Shown: positions 1 through 5,749, counted from the first letter of the stretch. The stretch: 38,190 nt of DNA from a virus (IMGVR_UViG_3300044797_000025:1-38190); one strand, 5' to 3'. Program-made: numbers and translations. Notes: generated by a model from the sequence alone, not told the origin.

Positions 1-59
1 GACGAATTTTAAAGCGGATGACGGAATACCATTCTAAATGGCAAACGGTCGAGGATTAA
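1..59 (+). CDS. C-terminal end of a gene cut by the window edge
   Basis: A frame open from the left edge reads RILKRMTEYHSKWQTVED and stops at TAA 57-59. An internal ATG lies at 18-20. The stop is six bases before the ATG of the next gene, as expected in this tightly packed block. The piece is too short to recognise. It could also be chance, because the next gene has an alternative in-frame ATG at 38. Confidence 0.25.
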   Translation, partial: RILKRMTEYHSKWQTVED

Positions 60-64
60 TTGAG

Positions 65-448
65 ATGCGAAAAGAAGGCTTCACCGTCGCTGAGTGCGAC
101 CGCCGTATGGGTCCGTTCGTTAAGGACCTGTACGGCTTTGGGGATGGGATGGGATACGACAAGTTGCACTTGAAGAGAAAAAGACTGGTTAACTTCTGCC
201 TTGAAGATTTACAGGCTCACATCAAAAAGTATTTAGAGGGGGGAGTAGACAAGACGACTGGTAAAGTTTTCGGACCTAATGAACATTTAGTTCATCTGCT
301 CGTTGAGGGTTTCGACCTCTATATTTACAGCTTCGTAAAACGGGGAGCGCGTGGAAAACGGAAGTTATGGGAATGCCGCAAATGGAAATACATACTCAGT
401 CCCACTGGTGTCGGTTCCTTTGAACAAGAGGAGGTTCCCAATGTTTAA
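65..448 (+). CDS. Hypothetical phage protein, 127 aa
   Basis: Unrecognised basic protein, MRKEGFTVAECDRRMG at its start, with a charged lysine-rich middle and an aromatic C-terminal half. I chose ATG 65 because GAGG at 51-54 gives a usable ribosome binding site. An in-frame ATG at 38 has no clear site and would add nine residues. The stop overlaps the ATG of the next gene by eight bases, so the two are probably translationally coupled. It is probably an accessory gene of the plus-strand block. No domain is visible and no function is proposed. Confidence 0.6.
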   Translation: MRKEGFTVAECDRRMGPFVKDLYGFGDGMGYDKLHLKRKRLVNFCLEDLQAHIKKYLEGGVDKTTGKVFGPNEHLVHLLVEGFDLYIYSFVKRGARGKRKLWECRKWKYILSPTGVGSFEQEEVPNV

Positions 449-704
449 GAAGATAGCCGTTCTCATCGTATTAAGTTCGTCGTTGTCGTTTGCTTGCGAC
501 AAGGGATGTGAGGAACATGAAGGCGTTTGCGCTTGCGAGGCTCCTACGGAACAAGCGACTCAAGCCGACAGCGCGGTGCCATCTGATGAAAAGCCGCCGC
601 GTAACCCCATTCCGGCCTATGAGCGCGGGGACGTGAAAGCCGACATGCCGCGCCCGGTCGCTGATAAAGCGCCGGATGATACCCAAGGCAAAAATGTGCA
701 ATAG
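441..704 (+). CDS. Small secreted protein with signal peptide, 87 aa
   Basis: The protein begins MFKKIAVLIVLSSSLSFAC, a lysine pair followed by a hydrophobic core and a Ser/Ala-Cys junction. This looks like a Sec signal peptide, perhaps a poor lipobox, since position -3 to the Cys is Ser rather than Leu. A Cys-rich patch follows (CDKGCEEHEGVCAC), then a proline- and charge-rich tail that looks disordered. The start at 441 is favoured over the longer frame from 351 because AGAGGAGG lies just upstream. The likely location is periplasm or outer membrane. The role is unknown; surface exclusion is possible but not shown. Confidence 0.6.
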   Translation: MFKKIAVLIVLSSSLSFACDKGCEEHEGVCACEAPTEQATQADSAVPSDEKPPRNPIPAYERGDVKADMPRPVADKAPDDTQGKNVQ

Positions 705-888
705 GCCATCCCAAGTCATCGCTGAGAAGGAAGGAACCGCTATATTCCAGAAAGGCAATGAGCCTGAGGAAATGTCTATGCCGATCTTGTGGAAGCCCTG
801 CGCGTGCGGGAATGGTTATGTAGGCCGATCACCAGGAAACACCATCTGGAGCGAAGCGAAAGAGATTAAACAAAAAGGAGAATTATGA
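694..888 (+). CDS. Hypothetical protein ending in IWSEAKEIK motif, 64 aa
   Basis: Start ATG 694 has AAGG at 685-688. It overlaps the previous stop, and its own TGA overlaps the next ATG at 885. The middle carries a CACGNGYVG segment. The C-terminus IWSEAKEIKQKGEL recurs almost exactly at 1601-1630, downstream of hexamer array A, with mostly synonymous base changes. The gene is therefore related to whatever the second copy belonged to. A start at 676 is possible. Function unknown. Confidence 0.5.
   Translation: MCNRPSQVIAEKEGTAIFQKGNEPEEMSMPILWKPCACGNGYVGRSPGNTIWSEAKEIKQKGEL
844..870 (+). repeat. Direct repeat encoding IWSEAKEIK, copy 1
   Basis: 27-base segment at the 3' end of the 694-888 gene. 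It matches 24 of 27 bases with 1601-1627. The three differences are two synonymous third positions and one Ile/Val change, so the shared peptide is better conserved than the DNA. Confidence 0.8.
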
Positions 889-1211
889 AAAATTCATTGA
901 TCGAAAAATTACTAGAAAAAGCCATTGAGTCAGATGATTGCGGAACCTCAAATGAAGGACCATTTGAAATTGGGAAAGCCTATCTCATTAGAACCGTTAC
1001 TTACCATCAAATCGGAATCTTAAAAGAAATTCAAGGTGATTTTTTAATATTCAAAGATGCTTCTTGGGTTGCGGATAGCGGTCGTTTCAGTGAATGTCTA
1101 TCGAAAGGAACATTTAACGAAATCGAATATGTCGGCCCAATGATGATAAATAAAACTGCAATCGTCGACGCATTCCCTTGGGAAAATAAGGTTCCTAAAG
1201 AGACGAAGTAA
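885..1211 (+). CDS. Hypothetical phage protein, small beta-rich type, 108 aa
   Basis: A strong AAGGAG site precedes ATG 885, which overlaps the previous stop as ATGA. After a helical N-terminus, residues about 28-100 read as short beta strands with GPFEIGKAYLIRTVTYHQIG and DASWVADSGRFSE. By eye this resembles the widespread small phage proteins with an AWVADTGRF-type motif (DUF6948-like). The resemblance is from memory and should be treated as a suggestion. The stop is directly followed by ATG 1212. Confidence 0.65.
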   Translation: MKNSLIEKLLEKAIESDDCGTSNEGPFEIGKAYLIRTVTYHQIGILKEIQGDFLIFKDASWVADSGRFSECLSKGTFNEIEYVGPMMINKTAIVDAFPWENKVPKETK

Positions 1212-1601
1212 ATGGCTACTGCAATTCTTGGGAACATAAATACATGGTGGAATAATCCTCTGTCGGGGTCGAGGTCGAGGTCGGGGTCGAGGTCGATGTC
1301 GATGTCGAGGTCGATGTCGGGGTCGTGGTCGGGATCGAGGTCGGGATCGAGGTCGAGGTCGAGGTCTGGTTCGATGTTGGGATCGTGGTCGAGGTCGATG
1401 TCGATGTCGATGTCGGTGTCGGTGTCGGGGTCGAGGTCGAGGTCGGGGTCGAGGTCGATGTCGATGTCGAGGTCGATGTCGGGATCGAGGTCGATGTCGA
1501 GGTCGTGGTCGGGGTCGGGGTTGATGTCGATGTCGATGTCGAGGTCGTGGTCGAGGTCGTGGTCGGGATCGAGGTCGAGGTCGATGTCTGGGTCGAAATG
1601 A
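1212..1601 (+). CDS. Reading frame through hexamer array A, Ser-X repeats, doubtful gene
   Basis: ATG 1212 directly follows the previous stop. The first 17 codons (MATAILGNINTWWNNPL) look like ordinary coding sequence. The rest is a serine-alternating low-complexity run (SRSRSGSMSMS) dictated by the GTCGNN array. It ends at TGA 1599-1601. No good ribosome binding site is seen. In the -1 frame the array reads Val-Glu/Asp/Gly and ends in IWSEAKEVKA at 1633, the tail of a related gene. Either this frame is not the real one, or a frameshift (in DNA or during translation) joins the two. Expression is uncertain. Confidence 0.3.
   Translation: MATAILGNINTWWNNPLSGSRSRSGSRSMSMSRSMSGSWSGSRSGSRSRSRSGSMLGSWSRSMSMSMSVSVSGSRSRSGSRSMSMSRSMSGSRSMSRSWSGSGLMSMSMSRSWSRSWSGSRSRSMSGSK
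1262..1597 (+). repeat. Hexamer array A, degenerate GTCGNN, about 56 units
   Basis: 336 bases in strict six-base phase. Most units are GTCGAG, GTCGGG, GTCGAT, GTCGTG or GTCGGT, with sparse substitutions such as GATCGA, GTCTGG and GTTCGA. The array is open in nearly all frames on both strands: Ser-X and Val-X on plus, Thr-X and Arg-Pro types on minus. About 110 bases (roughly 1319-1430) are near identical to part of array B (1921-2030). The 5' flank GTGGAATAATCCTCTGTCG recurs before array B with one change. Confidence 0.9.
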
Positions 1602-1627
1602 TCTGGAGCGAAGCCAAGGAGGTTAAA
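1601..1627 (+). repeat. Direct repeat encoding IWSEAKEVK, copy 2
   Basis: Directly follows array A and matches 844-870 at 24 of 27 bases. The encoding frame continues from the Val-X reading of the array and ends at TGA 1631-1633. The segment also carries the AAGGAGG site that serves the GTG start at 1630. Confidence 0.8.
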
Positions 1628-1629
1628 GC

Positions 1630-1818
1630 GTGAACGATCAAGATAAGCAGCGTCTCGCCCGCATCCGAATGGAAGTAATTAAGCATGGCATTGAGTTTCC
1701 TCATCATCCCAGCGAATGGAACGATGAGTTTTTGCTGAGGCTCATGGATAGCCTTTTGGAAAGAGTGGCCTATTTAGAGGGATGGATTGAAGGCGCGAAA
1801 GCGGCGGTGAAGAAATGA
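1630..1818 (+). CDS. Hypothetical helical protein between the arrays, 62 aa
   Basis: GTG 1630 has a strong AAGGAGG site eight bases upstream and overlaps a TGA as GTGA. The protein (NDQDKQRLARIRMEVIKHG at its start) is predicted mostly helical, charged and soluble, ending in a LERVAYLEGWIEGAKAAVKK helix. It resembles small phage proteins of unknown function. It has normal codon variety, unlike the arrays on either side, so it is a genuine gene sitting between two repeat blocks. Its stop lies inside the ATGACCCACACCAAGCG repeat that flanks array B. Confidence 0.7.
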   Translation: MNDQDKQRLARIRMEVIKHGIEFPHHPSEWNDEFLLRLMDSLLERVAYLEGWIEGAKAAVKK

Positions 1819-1831
1819 CCCACACCAAGCG
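1815..1831 (+). repeat. Direct repeat flanking array B, left copy
   Basis: ATGACCCACACCAAGCG. The right copy at 2103-2119 differs at one base (C to T). The pair brackets array B and suggests duplication or insertion of the bracketed block. Confidence 0.75.
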
Positions 1832-1845
1832 TGGAATAGTCCTCT

Positions 1846-2091
1846 GTCGAGGTCGGGGTTGAGGTCGGTGTCGAGGTCGAGGTCGATGTCGGGGTCGAGG
1901 TCGGGGTCGGGGTCGGGGTCGGGGTCGTGGTCGGGATCGAGGTCGGGATCGAGGTCGAGGTCGAGGTCTGGTTCGATGTTGGGATCGTGGTCGAGGTCGA
2001 TGTCGATGTCGATGTCGGTGTCGGTGTCGAGGTCGAGGTCGATGTCTGGGTCGAGGTCGATGTCGATGTCGAGGTCGGGATCGAGGTCGCA
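1846..2091 (+). repeat. Hexamer array B, degenerate GTCGNN, about 41 units
   Basis: 246 bases in strict six-base phase with the same unit types as array A. No ordinary gene is seen in it. The Ser-X frame (from TTG 1859 to TAA 2098) and several minus frames are open, with no convincing start. The 5' flank GTGGAATAGTCCTCTGTCG matches the flank of array A at 18 of 19 bases. A run of consecutive GTCGGG units at 1903-1924 gives a quadruplex-type G pattern. Confidence 0.9.
1903..1924 (+). other. Potential G-quadruplex in array B
   Basis: Four GGGG runs (1903-1906, 1909-1912, 1915-1918, 1921-1924) are separated by two-base TC loops on the plus strand. This fits the standard intramolecular quadruplex rule. 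Array A lacks four such runs in succession. Confidence 0.6.
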
Positions 2092-2102
2092 GAGATAATC
2101 GC

Positions 2103-2119
2103 ATGACCCACATCAAGCG
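2103..2119 (+). repeat. Direct repeat flanking array B, right copy
   Basis: ATGACCCACATCAAGCG, 16 of 17 identical to 1815-1831. The ribosome binding site of the 2135 gene follows directly. Confidence 0.75.
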
Positions 2120-2134
2120 GATCGGGAGGGTGAG

Positions 2135-2443
2135 ATGAGCGACAAGATGAATGAATATGCCGACCTAGTAGCTGAAAACGCCAAGCTGAAGGCGCAAGCC
2201 ATGCTCGATATGAAAGAGATTCAGGGATATATTGATGAGCGCTCTCGTTTTGAAGCCGCCCTAAATCTCGACAATGAGCGTCTTTACGAAGACCGCGACC
2301 GCTGGAAAGGGTTGTGCGAGAAGTTTTACGAGCGGATGAAATTAATCAATGGTCCTGATTCTAATTGTTGTGGAATTAATGCCGCTAACTGTCCGAATCA
2401 TGGACTGATTCGAGAATACGAAGCCGAGAGGGGGAAGGAATGA
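2135..2443 (+). CDS. Coiled-coil hypothetical protein, 102 aa
   Basis: GGGAGGGTGAG precedes ATG 2135. Residues about 1-70 form a long charged helix with heptad character (LVAENAKLKAQA and on). A short Cys-containing segment (NCCGINAANCPNHG, residues about 77-90) follows and may bind metal. The stop overlaps the next ATG as ATGA. Similar coiled-coil plus Cys/His-tail proteins are common in phage accessory blocks. Function unknown. Confidence 0.7.
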   Translation: MSDKMNEYADLVAENAKLKAQAMLDMKEIQGYIDERSRFEAALNLDNERLYEDRDRWKGLCEKFYERMKLINGPDSNCCGINAANCPNHGLIREYEAERGKE

Positions 2444-2595
2444 GCGCCATAGAAATCGAATTGCAAGCACTCGTGACGGAACGTGAAGGAATGATAGCCG
2501 CTAATGCTGATCGTGCTAGACACAACGAGGCGATGGCTTATACCGACGCGCAGTTCTTCGGGCTGGCCGACAAGATGCGGAGTTTAAAACAATGA
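2440..2595 (+). CDS. Small helical protein, 51 aa
   Basis: Reads MSAIEIELQALVTEREGMIA and on to MRSLKQ. ATG 2440 overlaps the previous TGA and its TGA 2593-2595 overlaps the next ATG 2592. This coupling on both sides makes it a likely real gene despite its size. It is predicted to be one long amphipathic helix. Function unknown. Confidence 0.6.
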   Translation: MSAIEIELQALVTEREGMIAANADRARHNEAMAYTDAQFFGLADKMRSLKQ

Positions 2596-2996
2596 CTCCT
2601 TCCAAGCCCTTAACGTCGCAGGAGCGGGCGGAGGAAATATGGCGAGAGTATCCATGTGATACCTCTGATCCGAAAGATCAGATTGCATTTACCGCCGCCC
2701 AAATCGACGAGGCGGTGCGAGAGGCAATGATGGATAGCAATAAATTATGCTGTTGCGAGGAATTGGACCCGGAATGCGTGTGTCGTGTAAAAGGGTTTGG
2801 ATTAGGCGTCTCTTCGCAACTACAGTTCACAGATTCTTGCTATCTGAAAGGCTTCTCCGCCGCGCGGGAGAAGGCGGCGGGGATTGCGAAGGCTTATCAG
2901 ACAAGAACAAGAGTCGAGGATTCCTATCAAGAGGGAAGGCATGATATGGCTGACATTATCGAAGAGGAAATCCGCGCGATGGAGGTAGACAAGTGA
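2592..2996 (+). CDS. Hypothetical phage protein with Cys-rich patch, 134 aa
   Basis: Residues about 1-48 resemble the helical head of many small phage proteins (SQERAEEIWREYP, FTAAQIDEAVREAM). A Cys patch follows (CCCEELDPECVC, about 52-63) and may bind zinc. The C-terminal half has a FSAAREKAAGIAKAY segment and an acidic tail. It overlaps both neighbours by four bases. No enzyme motif is seen. Confidence 0.7.
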   Translation: MTPSKPLTSQERAEEIWREYPCDTSDPKDQIAFTAAQIDEAVREAMMDSNKLCCCEELDPECVCRVKGFGLGVSSQLQFTDSCYLKGFSAAREKAAGIAKAYQTRTRVEDSYQEGRHDMADIIEEEIRAMEVDK

Positions 2997-3193
2997 CATT
3001 TTCCGACGATGATGTAAAGCGGCTGAAAGAAAATACGTCTGGAAATGAAATTATTCAGTCTTTGATCGAACGTCTGGGAAAAGCGGAAGCTGTATGTCAA
3101 TTCCATGACGAAGAAGCCAAGCGCAAGGATGCTAACCCTAATCGTCGCGACCTGCCGCTTCTTAAAAAATGGCGTGAGGTTTGCGGTAAATGA
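2993..3193 (+). CDS. Small hypothetical protein, 66 aa
   Basis: GTG 2993 overlaps the previous TGA as GTGA, and the TGA overlaps the next ATG 3190. Charged and mainly helical (SLIERLGKAEAVCQFHDEE), ending in a basic stretch. No recognisable domain. Confidence 0.6.
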   Translation: MTFSDDDVKRLKENTSGNEIIQSLIERLGKAEAVCQFHDEEAKRKDANPNRRDLPLLKKWREVCGK

Positions 3194-3699
3194 TTAAAGA
3201 ACTCTTCCTAGCATGTGCCCTAGCATTGCCATCCACCTTTTCAAATGAACCATTGACCCTAGGCGACATCAACACCGTCCGTATCCTCGCCAGGTTCTAC
3301 AGGATACCCCCTGTTTTCGCTGAAAAGAAGCGCCTATTAATGATCGGAGGGCCTGAAGCATGGCTAGATTCGTTTAGAGGCGTAGGACTTGAATCCTGGC
3401 GTATTACGCCCCATCCACAAGGCCGCTACGACATCATTTCGAGCGTGTTTGACCAGCCGATTGCTTATAACTCAATGGTGGTTATCATATCGCTCATTTC
3501 CGGCCCAACGAACCTATGGGGATCTATGGGCCTTTTATCGCAATGCCTCCATGCGCTCAAGCCCTATGGATACTTCTTATTCAATACGAGGAAGATGCCG
3601 AACGTCGAGAGGTTCCTGCTACGCCTGGGATACAGCAGTTTGCCGTTTAAGTGGCATGGACTGTCGATCTATTCAAAAATAATGAGAGCAGGAGCATGA
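3190..3699 (+). CDS. Possible degenerate methyltransferase-fold protein, 169 aa
   Basis: The N-terminus MIKELFLACALALPSTFS is hydrophobic and signal-like. Residues about 48-160 run in an order like a class I SAM-dependent methyltransferase: a motif I-like strand and loop (RLLMIGGPEAW), a central strand (YDIISSVF), then LHALKPYGYFLFNT, which matches the usual LKPGGYLLF strand. The normal GxGxG loop and acidic cofactor residues are absent, so it is probably not an active methyltransferase. Whether the hydrophobic start is a real signal is unclear. The call rests on pattern only. Confidence 0.6.
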   Translation: MIKELFLACALALPSTFSNEPLTLGDINTVRILARFYRIPPVFAEKKRLLMIGGPEAWLDSFRGVGLESWRITPHPQGRYDIISSVFDQPIAYNSMVVIISLISGPTNLWGSMGLLSQCLHALKPYGYFLFNTRKMPNVERFLLRLGYSSLPFKWHGLSIYSKIMRAGA

Positions 3700-3705
3700 C
3701 TGATA

Positions 3706-3918
3706 ATGGGACAAAGACAATTACCGACAAAGAAGCCGGGATACTGGGGAAAAGAAGCAGTTCTAAACAGACAATGGAAACATCCGAAATGTCATGTGAA
3801 GTGCCACGTTTTCAAGTCAATGACAGCCGTTGGAGACTGGTGCTACTGCCGAAGACGCAAGTTTCCAGGATGGATAGTTCCTGGGGACAGGGATCTTTAC
3901 TTCATTGAAGCGCGATAA
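3706..3918 (+). CDS. Cys/His-rich small protein, 70 aa
   Basis: Reads MGQRQLPTKKPGYWGKEAVL, then HPKCHVKCHVFKSM and WCYCRRRKFPGWIVPGD. The Cys/His spacing suggests metal binding. GGAG 3691-3694 lies 11 bases before ATG 3706. Another ATG at 3696 reads a different frame but sits too close to that site and encodes a less protein-like sequence. Function unknown. Confidence 0.55.
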   Translation: MGQRQLPTKKPGYWGKEAVLNRQWKHPKCHVKCHVFKSMTAVGDWCYCRRRKFPGWIVPGDRDLYFIEAR

Positions 3919-4051
3919 CGTCATCTTTGTTTCGAGTTTAATCTTAGTCCTTATTGCTTTTGTGCTTTTATTGAGAGGAAGCGTGATGGTGATGGAGCCG
4001 GAACAAACCCCAGAATATCAAAAACCCTGCTGTCGGGAAAGGATACCCTAA
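3905..4051 (+). CDS. Single-pass membrane microprotein, 48 aa
   Basis: TTG 3905 overlaps the end of the previous gene. The peptide has a short basic start (KRDN), one transmembrane segment (VIFVSSLILVLIAFVLLL, residues about 6-23) and a Pro/Cys-containing tail. The TAA shares its A with the next ATG. No good ribosome binding site is visible, so expression depends on coupling. Function unknown. Confidence 0.45.
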   Translation: MKRDNVIFVSSLILVLIAFVLLLRGSVMVMEPEQTPEYQKPCCRERIP

Positions 4052-4143
4052 TGAGTGAATTCATCGCCGCAATTCTTGTCATAGGAATAGTCGTGTTTGT
4101 CTTGTTTGTTATCCCTGGATGTTTTGACGACTACTTACCCTGA
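4051..4143 (+). CDS. Membrane microprotein, 30 aa
   Basis: AAGGA precedes ATG 4051. The peptide is MSEFIAAILVIGIVVFVLFV followed by a ten-residue tail with one Cys. It is essentially one transmembrane helix. It is the last gene of the left plus-strand block, and its stop overlaps the end of the convergent DUF1353 gene by 13 bases. Confidence 0.45.
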   Translation: MSEFIAAILVIGIVVFVLFVIPGCFDDYLP

Positions 4144-4502
4144 TTCGCTCGGTCTGCGTCAAAACTGATTTGACCGCCTACCACGACACCTTGATAGATG
4201 GCGTTTGCCTCAATCGAATCAACGTTTAGGCATTCCATTGCTTCCTTGAGTAAGGAATCACATTCGCTTTTAGGAAGTTGGGTATATCGGTACAGATAGT
4301 CATGCAGAAAAGCCGCCATCCAATACGTCCCGAAAGGCGGTATAAGACACCACAGTTCTCTTGGTGTTGATGCTCCGTCCGACAATGCCCCCGCTGGAAC
4401 CGTTATAACCGTACCGGAACGCGCTGTATAGCTAAACGATTCCAGCAGGACAAAGTTACGACCGTCGGACGTACTTACGTTTAGCGCATCAACGCTGAAC
4501 AA
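4131..4502 (-). CDS. DUF1353 family protein, 123 aa
   Basis: Residues about 33-75 match the DUF1353 pattern: VPAGALSDGASTPRELW, then FGTYWMAAFLHDYLYR. The family is common in phages near lysis and tail genes, and its biochemical role is not established. The start is TTG 4502 (no ATG upstream before a stop). It overlaps the end of the 41-residue membrane gene, which suggests coupling. It is the last gene of the long minus-strand transcript. The family call is firm; function is unknown. Confidence 0.85.
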   Translation of the reverse strand: MFSVDALNVSTSDGRNFVLLESFSYTARSGTVITVPAGALSDGASTPRELWCLIPPFGTYWMAAFLHDYLYRYTQLPKSECDSLLKEAMECLNVDSIEANAIYQGVVVGGQISFDADRANQGK

Positions 4503-4614
4503 GTTGATTGTCGGCCTGATGAACTTTCACAATATCCCGCGCCGTCCATCCCGCCAGAAGCGCAAACAACCCAACAAATACGAGCGCCACAACCACGAAT
4601 CCTGAGCGATTCAT
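4489..4614 (-). CDS. Single-pass membrane microprotein, 41 aa
   Basis: MNRSGFVVVALVFVGLFALL and on to a short polar tail (ARDIVKVHQADNQLVQR). It has one transmembrane helix near the N-terminus and a small soluble C-terminal part. ATG 4614 directly follows the TAA of the preceding gene. Its place beside the endolysin and spanin-like genes suggests a lysis accessory (small holin or regulator), which is inference only. Confidence 0.55.
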   Translation of the reverse strand: MNRSGFVVVALVFVGLFALLAGWTARDIVKVHQADNQLVQR

Positions 4615-5013
4615 TTAAGCCGCCGGAGGTGCAACAGGTGCCGGGATCAATGCCGCCAGATCATTCAAATCTGATTGAAGATCAACCAGAAGCGAAGAGA
4701 TGTCAGCATTCAATTTTACAGGGTCCGACTTATCAGCCGCCGCTTGTTTAAGGTCAGCAACGGTCTTCTGGAACTGCGGAAGGTCTGCCTGGATTTTCGA
4801 TACGGCTGTCAGTAGGTCCGTAAGGACCGTAGGCCCTTCTGTGAGTAGGGTAAGAACATTCATCTTGTGTTTCCTCCTTCTGTCAATTAGATGGCTAAGC
4901 TTCAGCCATCCTGCGAAGCGATCTACAATATCTTCCCAATGAACAAGAAGCTGAGTCAAGAATATCACAATCCCGGCGAGCTTGTGTCCTGTGTTTAGGA
5001 ACCAGCTAAGCAT
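4615..5013 (-). CDS. Membrane-anchored protein of the lysis cassette with internal start, 132 aa
   Basis: ATG 5013 shares its A with the endolysin TAA. Residues about 11-28 (KLAGIVIFLTQLLVHWED) form one hydrophobic segment, followed by a basic stretch (DRRRKHK). From residue 51 a helical, soluble part ends in an Ala/Pro tail. A strong AAGGAGG site (4873-4879) stands nine bases before an in-frame ATG at 4863, so an 82-residue form lacking the membrane segment is likely. The dual-start layout recalls holin/antiholin pairs, but the topology differs from known ones. It could instead be two genes joined in frame. Confidence 0.65.
   Translation of the reverse strand: MLSWFLNTGHKLAGIVIFLTQLLVHWEDIVDRFAGWLKLSHLIDRRRKHKMNVLTLLTEGPTVLTDLLTAVSKIQADLPQFQKTVADLKQAAADKSDPVKLNADISSLLVDLQSDLNDLAALIPAPVAPPAA
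4873..4879 (-). promoter_or_regulatory. Strong internal ribosome binding site
   Basis: AAGGAGG on the minus strand, nine bases upstream of the in-frame ATG at 4863 inside the 4615-5013 gene. It is better than the site of the full-length start and predicts a second, shorter product. Confidence 0.7.
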
Positions 5014-5360
5014 TACGTCCCAGCTTCCCACCAGACAACGTTCGGTGACAATGTCGGACTATCATCAGCATGTAAGTGAGCGGAATATACGCCGATTCTG
5101 TTAAACCCAGCTCCTAATAGCCCCTTAATCATCGCGTAACGCGTCTGGCTGTCGCTACAGGCTAAATCTACACCGTTTCCGGTCAGATGGGACGAATCAG
5201 GAACGGACTCTGGTAAAGCCGCGTTTTCGGCCACTGTACGCAGGCCGCAAGTGATGACAAATGGTACTTGAGCCATTCCACGAGCAATAGACAGTTTTTG
5301 GCATGTTGAGTCTTGAAGACCCGACACCTCTTCGTCGCTGAAGAACTGATATTTTCCCAT
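5013..5360 (-). CDS. Endolysin, M15-family peptidase (D,D/L,D type), 115 aa
   Basis: Compact peptidoglycan peptidase. Residues 57-66 (SHLTGNGVDL) give the His58-(x6)-Asp65 zinc motif of the M15 family, and 95-99 (HLHAD) gives the second His pair with Asp99. Length fits single-domain phage endolysins such as Peptidase_M15_3. It should cut peptide stems of peptidoglycan at host lysis. No signal peptide is seen, so it needs a holin to reach the wall. GGGAGGG precedes ATG 5360. Flanking membrane genes make this a lysis cassette. Confidence 0.9.
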   Translation of the reverse strand: MGKYQFFSDEEVSGLQDSTCQKLSIARGMAQVPFVITCGLRTVAENAALPESVPDSSHLTGNGVDLACSDSQTRYAMIKGLLGAGFNRIGVYSAHLHADDSPTLSPNVVWWEAGT

Positions 5361-5530
5361 TATCTTCCCTCCCTAGTCGTCATTTCGCTTGTTCCGCATT
5401 CTGGGCAAGTGTGACGGTACAACTGCTTATTATCGTCAGTCTTTCCCCATTTCTGAGCGTTCAAATAGTTTGTCCTACTTCTCGTTAAGCAATCGTGGCA
5501 CCGAAAAATGGTTTTCCATTGGTCGCTCAT
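5360..5530 (-). CDS. Small zinc-ribbon protein, 56 aa
   Basis: MSDQWKTIFRCHDCLTRSRT at the start and HTCPECGTSE near the end give two CxxC pairs 28 residues apart (11-14 and 42-45), a zinc-ribbon arrangement. ATG 5530 overlaps the previous TGA as ATGA, and its TAA overlaps the endolysin ATG by one base. Soluble and basic. Role unknown; it lies in the lysis cassette only by position. Confidence 0.65.
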   Translation of the reverse strand: MSDQWKTIFRCHDCLTRSRTNYLNAQKWGKTDDNKQLYRHTCPECGTSEMTTREGR

Positions 5531-5739
5531 CTTGTGTTTTTCTCGATTCGGTCAAGATCTTTTTTAATTCCAGAATACTCGGATTCGATGACAGCTATTT
5601 GTGTCGTGTGAATAGCCAGCTTTTCTTTGATGTCATCAAGCCCGGAATACTTCCAGAGAGTTCCCAGGAGTCCAATGATGGTGATGACGAGCGTGATGTC
5701 TTTTGTTCGGATGAGGTTTCGATCCACGAAGTCTTTCAT
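5527..5739 (-). CDS. Spanin-like (i-spanin/Rz-type) membrane protein, 70 aa
   Basis: Starts MKDFVDRNLIRTKDITLVIT. There is one transmembrane segment (ITLVITIIGLLGTLW, residues about 15-29), then a charged helix with coiled-coil character to the C-terminus. N-terminal membrane anchor plus periplasmic helix matches inner-membrane spanins, which fuse the membranes at lysis. AAAGGAG stands just before ATG 5739. No o-spanin lipoprotein is identified beside it. A holin role cannot be excluded. Confidence 0.6.
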   Translation of the reverse strand: MKDFVDRNLIRTKDITLVITIIGLLGTLWKYSGLDDIKEKLAIHTTQIAVIESEYSGIKKDLDRIEKNTR

Positions 5740-5749
5740 ATCTCCTTTG

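Noticed and set aside
1216-1707. Long minus-strand Thr-Ser-rich frame through array A
   Set aside because: Open only because the hexamer lacks stops; no ribosome site, and it runs through the 1630 gene and the IWSEAKE segment on the other strand.
1262-2091. CRISPR array
   Set aside because: Units are 6 bases without unique spacers, and no cas gene is present.
1742-2116. Minus-strand Arg-Pro and Thr-Ser frames through array B
   Set aside because: Repeat-driven, with no start signal; they cross the 1630 gene antisense.
3651-3908. Alternative frame overlapping the Cys/His protein at 3706
   Set aside because: Its best start (3696) is too close to the GGAG site, and its sequence is less protein-like than the Cys/His frame.
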